A stretch of 14,040 nt of DNA from Thermoleophilia bacterium (GCA_014534295.1 JACVRU010000029.1:1-14040), one strand, 5' to 3'; shown: positions 1 to 6,771, counted from the first letter of the stretch. The notes: generated by a model not told the origin, from the letters alone. Program-made: numbers and translations.

Positions 1-506
1 GCGCGGATCAGCCCGAGCGAGCCCTCCTGGATCAGGTCGAGGAACGAGAGCCCGCGGCCGAGGTAGCCCTTGGCGATCGAGACGACGAGGCGCAGGTTCG
101 CCTCGATCATCTGCGTCTTCGCGGCCATGTCCCCGCGCTCGATCCGCTTCGCGAGGTAGACCTCCTCGTCCGCCGTCAGCAGCGGCACCTTGCCGATCTC
201 GCGCAGGTAGAGCCGCAGCGAGTCGAGCGAGGGCTCGACCGTGAGGTCGAGCTTGGGAGCCGCCTTCGCCTCCTCCTCCGGGACGGGCTGCTCCTGCGGC
301 GGGTGCTTGTGCTGCTCGCCCTCGAGCAGCTCGACGCCGTGGTCGATCAGGTAGGTGTAGAAGTCTTCGACCTGCTCCTTGGTGAGCTCGACGTCCTCCA
401 GCCCCGTGACGATCTCGTCGTAGGTGAGGAATCCCTTCTCCTGGCCCTCCTGGACGAGCTTTTGCAGTTCCTCGACGTCGGGGAGCGAGATGTCGACGGT
501 GAGCAA
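1..506 (-). CDS. sigA: Primary RNA polymerase sigma factor (RpoD/SigA), N-terminal part, cut by window edge
   Basis: This is the housekeeping sigma-70 factor, which directs RNA polymerase to most promoters. The visible 168 residues contain a region 1.1-like helical domain (about 9-62), an acidic linker (about 63-92), region 1.2 (about 95-127, with DSLRLYLREIGKVPLL) and the start of region 2.1-2.2 (about 136-168, with NLRLVVSIAKGYLGRG then SFLDLIQEGSLGLIR). The -10 recognition regions and region 4 lie beyond the left edge. I chose TTG at 504-506 because, reading upstream in this frame, no ATG, GTG or other TTG occurs before an in-frame TGA about 60 nt away; a GAGG stretch lies just upstream. 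The protein therefore starts almost directly at region 1.1, without the long basic/acidic extension seen in many actinobacterial SigA proteins. It follows the asparaginase gene on the same strand after 113 bp. Family assignment is firm. Confidence 0.95.
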   Translation of the reverse strand, partial: MLTVDISLPDVEELQKLVQEGQEKGFLTYDEIVTGLEDVELTKEQVEDFYTYLIDHGVELLEGEQHKHPPQEQPVPEEEAKAAPKLDLTVEPSLDSLRLYLREIGKVPLLTADEEVYLAKRIERGDMAAKTQMIEANLRLVVSIAKGYLGRGLSFLDLIQEGSLGLIR

Positions 507-539
507 TAGACCTCGGCTTTCCTCGCGTTGACACGCAAA

Positions 540-565
540 GAGCCGGTACCACCTGCCCCCGGCTC
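540..565 (-). terminator. Perfect 7-bp stem-loop between asparaginase and sigma factor genes
   Basis: Arms 540-546 and 559-565 (GAGCCGG / CCGGCTC) are fully complementary around a 12-nt loop. Read on the minus strand, the second arm is followed by only TTT, so an intrinsic terminator for the asparaginase gene would be weak. If the sigma factor is transcribed from a promoter near 582-611, the hairpin would instead sit in its 5' leader, about 34 nt before the TTG start. I cannot decide between these roles. Confidence 0.35.
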
Positions 566-581
566 ACCTTCGGTGCGGCGG

Positions 582-611
582 ATCTTACATACGACGGTCG
601 CAAAGTGGGAA
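582..611 (-). promoter_or_regulatory. Possible promoter of the primary sigma factor gene
   Basis: On the minus strand a -10-like TAAGAT (587-582) follows a weak -35-like TTCCCA (611-606) with an 18-nt spacer. It lies just past the asparaginase stop codon (620-622). A start site near 575 would give a leader of roughly 70 nt that contains the 540-565 hairpin. The hexamers match consensus at 4/6 and 3/6, so this is a weak call. Confidence 0.3.
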
Positions 612-619
612 CACTTTCT

Positions 620-1471
620 TTACAGGTCCGCGACGACCTCGCCGACGCGCTCGCCGCGGCTGTTCTCGACCTGGGCAACGGCGAGCTCCTCGGGGCCGTC
701 CAGGAACGCGGCCAGCGCCGGCGCCAGCGGCCGCCAGGAGCCGTCCTCGCACTTGAGCGCCACGCCCATCCCCTGCCCGTCGGCGGCGCAGAGGAGGCCC
801 TCGGCGCCGCCCTTCGCGACCCAGCGCGGCCGCAGCTGCATCAGGCGCGTGTCCGGCGAGCCCGCGCCGCGGATCAGCTCCGGGTGGGCCCGCATCGCCG
901 CCGCGACCCGGTCGCCTCCGGGAAGGCGCTCGAAGCGCGCGAACCCGTACGCCAGCCGGTGCAGCGGGTACGCGAACGTGACCACCCCGCAACCGTCCGA
1001 CGCGGTCGCCAGCGGCGGCGCCTCGAGCGCCTCCTCGACGGCTTCCTGCATCGCCCGCTGGCACGGGTGCTCCGGGAGGCGGTAGCCGGGCGACTCCCAT
1101 CCGCGCGCGCGGCAGAGCGCGAGCATCCCCGCGTGCTTGCCGGAGCAGTTGTGGAGGATGGCGCCGCCGCACTCGAGCTCCTCCTCGGAGGCCGGGGCCT
1201 TCGCGAGCAGCCCGCGCACCGCCTCGAGGTGACGCGGCTCCGCGAGGTGCGAGGCGGAGGCGATCGCCAGGTCGCGCTCGTCGAGGTCCTCGCGCGCGCG
1301 GACGAGCGGCAACGCCTGGATCGGCTTCGCCGAGGAGCGGAAGTACCCGACGAGCCCGGGGTCGCCGGCCGCGCGCACGACCTCGCCGCTCGGATCGGTG
1401 AGGACGGCGTGGACGCGGTGGCGCGCCTCGACCTCGCTCCCGCGGCGGACCTCGACGAGGATCGGCTCCAC
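620..1471 (-). CDS. L-asparaginase II family protein (Rhizobium etli-type, PF06089)
   Basis: Predicted to hydrolyse L-asparagine to aspartate and ammonia, by membership of the serine-protease-like/penicillin-binding-fold asparaginase family first known from Rhizobium etli. The 283 residues carry the family signatures: RSSAKP (45-50, nucleophile Ser with a following Lys), ASH (73-75, second Ser), HNCSGKHAGM (107-116, Cys109-x-x-Lys112) and DGCGV (159-163, Cys161). The Cys/Lys/Cys set corresponds to the metal-binding residues of the R. etli enzyme. No signal peptide is seen, so it is probably cytoplasmic. The length is somewhat below the usual 320-370 residues, but all motifs are present. The GTG start at 1469-1471 is preceded in frame by a TAG about 10 nt upstream, so no longer form is possible; no Shine-Dalgarno is visible. 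It is divergent from the regulator at 1537 and precedes the sigma factor gene. Confidence 0.88.
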   Translation of the reverse strand: MEPILVEVRRGSEVEARHRVHAVLTDPSGEVVRAAGDPGLVGYFRSSAKPIQALPLVRAREDLDERDLAIASASHLAEPRHLEAVRGLLAKAPASEEELECGGAILHNCSGKHAGMLALCRARGWESPGYRLPEHPCQRAMQEAVEEALEAPPLATASDGCGVVTFAYPLHRLAYGFARFERLPGGDRVAAAMRAHPELIRGAGSPDTRLMQLRPRWVAKGGAEGLLCAADGQGMGVALKCEDGSWRPLAPALAAFLDGPEELAVAQVENSRGERVGEVVADL

Positions 1472-1506
1472 CCGGGAAGCCTAGTGCGGGCATCGCTTCT
1501 TGCGAA
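1471..1506 (-). promoter_or_regulatory. Predicted promoter of the asparaginase gene, leaderless
   Basis: On the minus strand TTCGCA (1506-1501) and TAGGCT (1483-1478) are separated by exactly 17 nt, and the GTG start begins 7 nt after the -10 box. TAGGCT keeps the three most conserved -10 positions (T1, A2, T6). The arrangement implies transcription begins at or next to the start codon, in line with the missing Shine-Dalgarno. Confidence 0.4.
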
Positions 1507-1537
1507 CGGTCGAAAAAAGTCGTATGTTCCGGAAGAG
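1500..1537 (+). promoter_or_regulatory. Predicted promoter of the wHTH-MFS-MFS-glycosylase operon, leaderless
   Basis: TTGCGA (1500-1505) and TATGTT (1523-1528) are separated by 17 nt, an ideal sigma-70 spacing, and the GTG start at 1537 lies 8 nt beyond the end of the -10. An A6 tract (1513-1518) sits in the spacer. The -35 hexamer overlaps that of the divergent asparaginase promoter almost completely, so one bound polymerase or regulator could affect both genes. Confidence 0.5.
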
Positions 1538-2073
1538 TGGATCATTCCTCCGACTACGACGCGGACGACGTCCTCGTCGTCTCCGAGCCCGGGCAGCTGA
1601 AGGCGCTCGGAGACGATCTCAGGACGAAGATCGTCATGCTGATGCGCGACCGGGCACGGTCGACGCAGGAGCTGGCGGCCGAGCTCGGCCTGCCCAGGGG
1701 CACCGTCGCGCACCACGTGAAGGTGCTCCAGCGGGCCGGGCTCATCCGCGTCGTCCGCACGCGCAAGGTGCGCGCCGTCACCGAGAAGTTCTTCGGCCGC
1801 ACCGCTCGCCTCTTCGTCTACAAGGTCGACGACCCTGCCGACGCCAGGGCGCTCGGGGCCGCCGCTCTCCGGCAGGCGGCGGACGAGCTGGCGGGAGCGC
1901 CGGAGGGCGCCACCTTCGGGCTGATCGGAGCCCGGCTCGCGCCCGAGGACGTGAAGCGCTTCGAGCGTCGCCTGCACAGGCTCGTCGACGACTTCCGGGC
2001 GCGCGAAGAGGCCGGCGGCACGCCGGTCCGGCTCGCCACTGCCCTCTGGAAGGGGCAGGACCCGCGTGCCTAG
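1537..2073 (+). CDS. Winged helix-turn-helix transcriptional regulator (ArsR-like)
   Basis: A 178-residue regulator. Residues about 20-75 form an ArsR/HTH_20-type winged helix (LKALGDDLRTKIVMLM, then STQELAAELGLPRGTVAHHVKVLQRAGLI as the HTH with its recognition helix, then a basic wing VVRTRKVRAVTEKFFGR). The C-terminal half (about 95-175) is helical, without the Cys/His metal sites of classical ArsR sensors, so the ligand is unknown. It heads an operon: its TAG overlaps the GTG of the first MFS gene (GTGCCTAG, 2066-2073). By position it most likely controls the exporters, and perhaps itself through the 1500-1537 promoter. The GTG at 1537 is the first start in frame near the promoter; GGAAG lies only 1 nt upstream, too close for a normal ribosome site, so leaderless initiation is likelier. 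The next in-frame Met (about residue 33) would remove part of the DNA-binding domain. Confidence 0.85.
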   Translation: MDHSSDYDADDVLVVSEPGQLKALGDDLRTKIVMLMRDRARSTQELAAELGLPRGTVAHHVKVLQRAGLIRVVRTRKVRAVTEKFFGRTARLFVYKVDDPADARALGAAALRQAADELAGAPEGATFGLIGARLAPEDVKRFERRLHRLVDDFRAREEAGGTPVRLATALWKGQDPRA

Positions 2074-3406
2074 GCTGTGGCCGCGCGGGGGCCTCTGGCG
2101 GCACGGCGACTTCCTGAAGCTCTGGTCGGCCGAGACGATCAGCGTCTTCGGCTCGCAGCTCGGCGGCTTCGCGCTGCCGCTGGTGGCGATCATCACCCTG
2201 GACGTGAGCGCCTTCCAGGTCTCGGCGCTCTTCGTCGTCGAGTTCGCGCCCTTCCTCCTGATCTCGCTGCCCGCGGGAGTCTGGGTCGACCGGCTCCCGC
2301 GCCGCCCGATCCTGATCCTCGGCGACGTGGGCCGGGCGGCCGCGCTCGCCACCGTTCCGCTCGCCTACGCCTTCGACGTCCTCACGATCTGGCAGCTGTA
2401 CGGGGTCGGCTTCTTCGTCGGGATCTGCACCGTCTTCTTCGACGTCGCCTATCAGTCGTATCTTCCCTCGCTCGTCGACCGGACGCAGCTCGTCGAGGGC
2501 AACTCGCGGCTCGAGGTCAGCCGGTCGGCGTCCCAGCTGGCCGGCCCGGCGCTTGCCGGCCTCCTCGTCGACCTGATGCGGGCGCCGCTCGTGATCGCCC
2601 TCGACGCCGTCAGCTTCCTGGTCTCGGCGGCCTTCCTCGGGCGGATCCGCAAGCGCGAGGAGGGGATCCCTACCCGGGCGCAGCGCAAGGAGGCCGGCGC
2701 GTCGATGCGCACCGAGCTCGGCGAGGGGCTGCGCTGGGTGCTCGGCAACCGCTACCTACGGACGATCGCGCTCTCGACCGCGACCTTCAACCTCTTCGGC
2801 TCGATGATGTTCGCGATCCTCGGCGTCTACCTGATCCGCGGGCTCGGGATGTCGCCCGCGCTGATGGGCCTCATCTTCGCGATCAGCCAAGCCGGCTACC
2901 TGATCGGGGCCCTCACCGCGAACCGCATCTCGGCGTGGGTCGGCGTCGGGCCGGCGATCGTCCTCGGTGCCCTCTGCGGCGTCGCGCAGCTGCTCGTCCC
3001 GCTCGCGCCGCAGGACGCCCGCGCCTCGGTGCCCTACCTGATCGCCTCCGGCCTGATCGTCAGCTTCGGCGTCGTGCTCTACAACATCACGCAGCTGAGC
3101 CTGCGCCAGGCGATCACGCCCGAGCGCCTCCAGGGCCGGATGAACTCGGTGATCCGCTTCATCGTCTGGGGCGTCATGCCGGTCGGGCAGCTCACCGGAG
3201 GCGCGATCGCCACGCAGTTCGACCTCCGCACCGCGATCTGGGTCGGAGCGATCGGCACCGCGATCGCGTGGGTGCCGGTGCTCGTCGGGCCCGTCCGGTC
3301 GCTGCGCGCGGTGCCGGAGGGGCCGGCCGAGGAGGCTGTGCGGCTCGCCGAGACTGAGGGCGAGGCGCTGATGCCGGGGCCGTTCCCGCAGCCCGAAGAG
3401 CCGTAG
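2066..3406 (+). CDS. MFS transporter, EntS-like (MFS_3) putative drug/siderophore exporter, copy 1
   Basis: A 446-residue integral membrane protein of the major facilitator superfamily, most like the EntS/MFS_3 branch of proton-driven exporters. It begins WRHGDFLKLWSAETIS..GS (11-30), typical of this branch, and has the loop 2-3 motif A (GVWVDRLPRR, 71-80). About 12 hydrophobic segments are seen in two halves, with a basic central loop (192-220, RIRKREEG...) between them. A conserved stretch QLSLRQAITPERLQGRMNSV (343-362) lies in the second half, matching the loop 10-11 region. The C-terminal tail (about 412-446) is acidic and cytosolic. Translation is probably coupled to the upstream regulator by the 8-bp overlap. 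The neighbour at 3417 is a clear paralogue. The substrate cannot be read from sequence. Confidence 0.88.
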   Translation: MPRLWPRGGLWRHGDFLKLWSAETISVFGSQLGGFALPLVAIITLDVSAFQVSALFVVEFAPFLLISLPAGVWVDRLPRRPILILGDVGRAAALATVPLAYAFDVLTIWQLYGVGFFVGICTVFFDVAYQSYLPSLVDRTQLVEGNSRLEVSRSASQLAGPALAGLLVDLMRAPLVIALDAVSFLVSAAFLGRIRKREEGIPTRAQRKEAGASMRTELGEGLRWVLGNRYLRTIALSTATFNLFGSMMFAILGVYLIRGLGMSPALMGLIFAISQAGYLIGALTANRISAWVGVGPAIVLGALCGVAQLLVPLAPQDARASVPYLIASGLIVSFGVVLYNITQLSLRQAITPERLQGRMNSVIRFIVWGVMPVGQLTGGAIATQFDLRTAIWVGAIGTAIAWVPVLVGPVRSLRAVPEGPAEEAVRLAETEGEALMPGPFPQPEEP

Positions 3407-3416
3407 GCTCTCGGCT

Positions 3417-4694
3417 ATGGGCGACCTCTGGCGCCACCGCGACTTCCTCAGGCTCTGGGGCGCCCAGACGATCAGCACGGTCGGCACGCAGATCACGCTG
3501 ATCGCGCTGCCGCTGACCGCCATCATCGTGCTCGACGCGAGCACTTTCGCGGTCGCTGCGCTGACCGCGATGGACACGCTTCCGTTCCTGCTCCTGGCGC
3601 TGCCCGCCGGGATCTGGATCGACCGGATGCGGCGGCGGCCGCTGATGGTCGTCGCCGAGGTCGGGCGGGCGGGGGCGCTCCTGTCGATCCCCGTCGCCTA
3701 CCTGCTCGACGTGCTCACGCTCGGGCAGCTGTTCGTCGCGGGCTTCGCCGCCGGGGCGCTCGCGGTCGTCTTCGACCTCGCCTACCTCAGCTACCTGCCC
3801 GGGCTCGTCGGACGGGAGCGGCTCACCGGCGGCAACGCGCGCATGGAGGCGACGCGGGCCGGCGCTCAGGCGGCCGGCCCCGGGCTCGGCGGGGTCCTCG
3901 TCGGGCTCTTCGGGGCGCCGATCGCGATCCTGGCCGACGCGGTCAGCTACGTGCTCTCGGCGTTCCTGATCGGGTCGATCCGGCACACGGAGCCGGAGCC
4001 CACCGCCGAGCGCCGCTCGGCCCTGGCGGAGCTCCGGGAAGGCATCGGCTACGTCTTCCGTCAGCCCTACCTGCGCGCGCTGACGCTGACGATCGGCGCC
4101 TCGAACCTCTTCACCTTCATGGTGATCGCGTTGTTCATGGTCTACGCCGTCCGGCGGCTCGGGCTCTCCCCGGAGCTGATCGGCCTCGTCTTCACGATCG
4201 CGAGCCTCGCCGGGCTCGTGGGCGCGGTGGTCAACGGCAGGATCATCCGGCGGGTCGGGATCGGCCCCACGATCGTCGCGACCTCGATGCTCGCGAGCCT
4301 CTCCTGGCTGAGCGTGCCGCTCGCGCCGCCGTCCAACCCGCTCCCGCTCGTAATCGCGGGCGCGGTGCTGGGCCCGTTCTTCGGCGTCATGTTCAACCTC
4401 AACCAGCTCAGCCTCCGCCAGGCGATCACGCCCGAGCGGCTGATGGGCCGGATGAACTCGGTCGTGCGGTTCATGTACTGGGGGACGATGCCGATCGGCT
4501 CGCTCGCCGGCGGCGCCGTGGCGACGCTGATCGGCATCCGGCCGACGCTCTTCCTCGGCGTGGTCGGCGGGACGCTCGCGTTCGCGCCGCTCGCGGTGAC
4601 GTCGCTCGCCCGGCTGCACGCGATCCCGACCGAGCCCGAGGAGGTCCCCCCTCTCACGCCGCTCGTCCCCGCCCCGCTGGTGCCGGATGCCTGA
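3417..4694 (+). CDS. MFS transporter, EntS-like (MFS_3) putative exporter, copy 2
   Basis: A 425-residue MFS permease paralogous to the preceding gene over the whole length: WRHRDFLRLWGAQTIS (5-20), motif A GIWIDRMRRRP, and QLSLRQAITPERLMGRMNSV are shared nearly word for word. About 12 membrane segments are visible. The central loop is short (IRHTEPEPTAERRSA) and the C-terminus is Pro-rich (EVPPLTPLVPAPLVPDA). It starts 10 bp after copy 1 ends; no good Shine-Dalgarno is visible, so reinitiation is plausible. Its stop overlaps the ATG of the glycosylase gene (ATGCCTGA, 4687-4694). It is a tandem duplication that has since diverged; both copies keep all landmarks and look functional. Confidence 0.88.
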   Translation: MGDLWRHRDFLRLWGAQTISTVGTQITLIALPLTAIIVLDASTFAVAALTAMDTLPFLLLALPAGIWIDRMRRRPLMVVAEVGRAGALLSIPVAYLLDVLTLGQLFVAGFAAGALAVVFDLAYLSYLPGLVGRERLTGGNARMEATRAGAQAAGPGLGGVLVGLFGAPIAILADAVSYVLSAFLIGSIRHTEPEPTAERRSALAELREGIGYVFRQPYLRALTLTIGASNLFTFMVIALFMVYAVRRLGLSPELIGLVFTIASLAGLVGAVVNGRIIRRVGIGPTIVATSMLASLSWLSVPLAPPSNPLPLVIAGAVLGPFFGVMFNLNQLSLRQAITPERLMGRMNSVVRFMYWGTMPIGSLAGGAVATLIGIRPTLFLGVVGGTLAFAPLAVTSLARLHAIPTEPEEVPPLTPLVPAPLVPDA

Positions 4695-5514
4695 GCTGCC
4701 GGAGATGGAGGCGCTGCGGCGGGCCCTCGACGGTCCGGTCAGCGCGCACCCGATCCTCCGTGCAGGCCCCGCGCACGTCGTGACGCTGAAGACGTTCGAC
4801 CCCCCGCTCCACACGCTCGACGGCCGGAGGCTCGCCGGCGCGGAGCGGCGCGGCAAGCGCCTCGTCTTCCCGACGGAGGACGGCGGGCTCGCCCTCGTCG
4901 TGCACCTGATGACGGCGGGGCGGCTGCGCTGGCTGCGCGCCGGCGAGGCCGGCCCGAAGAAGCCCGCCTTCCAGCTCGCCTTCGAGGGCGGCGGTCGGCT
5001 GGTGATGACGGAGGCCGGCTCGAAGAAGCGCGCCGGCGTCTGGCTCCTCACCCCGGAGGAGGCCGAGGACCAGGTGGCGCACCTCGGCCCGGAGGCGCTG
5101 GGGCTCGGCGCGGAGCGCCTCGGCGAGATCCTCGGCCGGGAGGCCCGGCGGCTCCATCCGCTCCTGCGCGACCAGCGCGCGCTCGCCGGCATCGGGCGTG
5201 CCTGGTCGAACGAGATCCTCCACCACGCGCGGCTGTCCCCGTTCGCAGTCTCGACCGAGCTCGACGACGAGGAAGTGGGGCGGCTCGCGGAGGCGATCGA
5301 CGCCGAGCTCGAGCGCGGGCTCGAGCTGCGCGAGCGCGGGGCCTCCGACGCGAAGACCTACCGCGTCCACGACCGGTTCGGGGAGCCGTGCCACGTCTGC
5401 GGCACGCCGCTGGAGCGGGTCGAGTACGAGGAGCACACGATCTACTACTGCCCGCGGTGCCAGACCGGCGGGCGCGTGCTCAAGGACCGCCGGCTGTCCC
5501 GGCTACTTCGCTAG
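4687..5514 (+). CDS. Fpg/Nei-family DNA glycosylase (formamidopyrimidine-DNA glycosylase-like)
   Basis: A bifunctional base-excision repair glycosylase/AP lyase by family; the usual substrates are oxidised bases. The N-terminus MPELPEMEAL has the catalytic Pro2 and Glu3. K57 lies in RRGKRLVF, matching the hairpin Lys of Fpg. The helix-two-turn-helix is at about 155-185 (AGIGRAWSNEIL, 167-178). The C-terminal zinc finger has CHVC (235-238) and CPRC (255-258), followed by QTGGRVLKDR. Length 275 is normal. Two details differ from classical Fpg: the H2TH Asn after GIG is Arg171, and the DPRRFG-like loop is replaced by TEAGSKKRAG (108-117). This marks a divergent actinobacterial subgroup, so the precise lesion specificity is uncertain. 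The start overlaps the upstream MFS stop by 8 bp, and its end overlaps the opposite-strand gene at 5503 by 12 bp. Confidence 0.9.
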   Translation: MPELPEMEALRRALDGPVSAHPILRAGPAHVVTLKTFDPPLHTLDGRRLAGAERRGKRLVFPTEDGGLALVVHLMTAGRLRWLRAGEAGPKKPAFQLAFEGGGRLVMTEAGSKKRAGVWLLTPEEAEDQVAHLGPEALGLGAERLGEILGREARRLHPLLRDQRALAGIGRAWSNEILHHARLSPFAVSTELDDEEVGRLAEAIDAELERGLELRERGASDAKTYRVHDRFGEPCHVCGTPLERVEYEEHTIYYCPRCQTGGRVLKDRRLSRLLR

Positions 5515-6078
5515 CTTCGCGAGCGCCTCGGCCCGCTGCGCCAGCTTGTCTCGGCTGCCCGCGATCGCCTTCGAGCCGCCGGCGAGCTTGCCCGCACGCG
5601 ACTGGATCGCCCCCACCTGCTGCCGGAGGTAGGCGAGCCGCTCGTCGACGTAGGCGGGGTCGAGCTGAACGAGGCTCGTCCCCTTCAGGTAGTCGCCGAG
5701 CTCCGCGACTGCGCCGGTCAGGGCCGCCGCCGAGTCGCGCAGCGCCGCTCCCTCGGCCGCGAGCTGCTTCGAGGCCGTCCCGAGCGCGCCCGCCTCCGCG
5801 AGGATCGGCTTGGCGGCCTGGCGGAGCTGCGCGACGAGCGCGCGCTGGCGGGCGAGCTGCATCTGCGTCCGCTGGAGCTTCGCGCTCGTCTCGGTGGCCA
5901 CGAGCGTGGCCTCCTGGAGCTCGACGTCCGCGGCCTGGGCGCGGCCGGCCTCGTGCCGCCAGACGCCGACGAAGAGGACGGACGCGCCGGCCGCCCCGAA
6001 CAGGAAGGCTGCGAGGACGAGCGCCCACACGCCTCCGCGGACGGAGACGGAGGCCGGGCGACGGGCCACCGGGACCAT
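5503..6078 (-). CDS. Membrane-anchored coiled-coil protein of unknown function
   Basis: I do not recognise this 191-residue protein. A short basic N-terminus (ARRPASVSVRGG) is followed by one hydrophobic segment (about 16-40, VWALVLAAFLFGAAGASVLFVGVW). The rest is Ala/Leu/Gln-rich helix with heptad character (about 48-132 and 143-191), probably coiled coil. The positive-inside rule places the helical part outside the membrane, making a single-pass anchored rod. No Cys, enzyme motif or lipobox is present. It lies 69 bp downstream of the kinase-like gene on the same strand and may be cotranscribed with it. Its end overlaps the glycosylase gene by 12 bp, tail to tail. The ATG at 6078 gives the short basic N-terminus; a GTG three codons in is possible. 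Confidence 0.7.
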   Translation of the reverse strand: MVPVARRPASVSVRGGVWALVLAAFLFGAAGASVLFVGVWRHEAGRAQAADVELQEATLVATETSAKLQRTQMQLARQRALVAQLRQAAKPILAEAGALGTASKQLAAEGAALRDSAAALTGAVAELGDYLKGTSLVQLDPAYVDERLAYLRQQVGAIQSRAGKLAGGSKAIAGSRDKLAQRAEALAKLAK

Positions 6079-6094
6079 GGAGCCCGGTTTCGCA

Positions 6095-6129
6095 GCCCGC
6101 GCTTGGACTCCTTCCGGAAGAAGGCGGGC
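6095..6129. repeat. Inverted repeat between kinase-like and coiled-coil genes
   Basis: GCCCGC (6095-6100) pairs with GCGGGC (6124-6129), and the enclosed stretch contains the perfect 10-bp palindrome CTTCCGGAAG (6111-6120). There is no T-run on either side, so an intrinsic terminator is unlikely. It may be an operator, an mRNA processing structure or chance in GC-rich DNA. Confidence 0.3.
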
Positions 6130-6147
6130 CCCACGGGCGTCTGGTGG

Positions 6148-6771
6148 TCACTCCGTCTGAGGGTCGGCGCGCTGCTCCTGGCCGACCACCGGTGCAAGGG
6201 GGAGGCGCACTCGTAGCGTCTCCCCCTCTTCCTCGACGGAGCCGCCGAGGGCGTCGAGGATCCTGACGCCCACCGCCGCCCCGAGGTCGCGGAGCTCGCG
6301 CCCGAGGCAGATCTCGGCGGTCGCCGCGTCGACGGGGGCGAGCACGAGACTCGTGCCGTCGGCCGTGACCTCGACCCGCTCGAGGCCTCCGTGACGGAGC
6401 GCGCAGTACGCGAGCGCCCGGAGGGCGCGGCGCGCGGAGTCTTCGTCCACGCCGACCTGGGCGCCGGTCCCGCCGACGGCGACACCGTCTAGGGAGTCCG
6501 CAGCCGAGCGCGCGAGCTCGAGCGTGTCCACCTCCGCCACGAGCGGCTCCCAGCGCCCGGACTCGATGCGCGCCGCGAGCGCGAGCTCCTCGAGCAGGTC
6601 GGCGAGCTGGCCGGAGGCGGCGTCGATCATCCCGAGGTAGCGCGCGAGCTGCTCCTCCACCTCCATGCGGGTCAGCGTCTTGGCGAAGCCCGCGACGGTC
6701 GCCAACGGCGTCCGCAGGTCGTGGCAGGCCAGCGAGACCAGTCGCGCGAAGGACGTATCCTGGGCGGACAT
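6148..6771 (-). CDS. Histidine-kinase-like protein with HisKA domain and degenerate ATPase domain
   Basis: A 207-residue soluble protein with no sensor domain or membrane segment. Residues about 7-70 are a HisKA dimerisation/phosphoacceptor domain with a good H-box (LACHDLRTPLATVAGF, His17). Residues about 105-192 resemble the HATPase_c fold, ending LGAAVGVRILDALGGSVEEEG..LRVRLPL like the G2-box and final strands of a kinase. The N-box Asn appears replaced (AYCALRHGG, Cys123), and no DxGxG G1 box is visible. ATP binding is therefore doubtful; the architecture recalls histidine phosphotransferases such as ChpT. I chose ATG 6771 because it directly precedes the HisKA domain; the upstream extension of the frame is antisense to folE2 and lacks domain character. 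The ATG overlaps the folE2 ATG on the other strand (CATG). No response regulator is in the window. Confidence 0.75.
   Translation of the reverse strand: MSAQDTSFARLVSLACHDLRTPLATVAGFAKTLTRMEVEEQLARYLGMIDAASGQLADLLEELALAARIESGRWEPLVAEVDTLELARSAADSLDGVAVGGTGAQVGVDEDSARRALRALAYCALRHGGLERVEVTADGTSLVLAPVDAATAEICLGRELRDLGAAVGVRILDALGGSVEEEGETLRVRLPLAPVVGQEQRADPQTE
6756..6770 (+). promoter_or_regulatory. Possible -10 element for a leaderless folE2 transcript
   Basis: TATCCT (6756-6761) ends 8 nt before the folE2 ATG, inside the first codons of the divergent kinase-like gene. No convincing -35 is seen 16-18 nt upstream, and no Shine-Dalgarno lies before the ATG. Confidence 0.3.

Noticed and set aside
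547..550. GGTACC palindrome and other short restriction-like palindromes near 545-550
   Set aside because: Six-bp palindromes are expected by chance at this GC content; nothing else marks a site.
3192..5192. A 666-codon open frame on the minus strand opposite the MFS and glycosylase genes
   Set aside because: The translation is Arg/Asp/Glu/Pro-rich low-complexity sequence without domains, typical of antisense frames in GC-rich DNA; the plus-strand genes have clear family motifs throughout.
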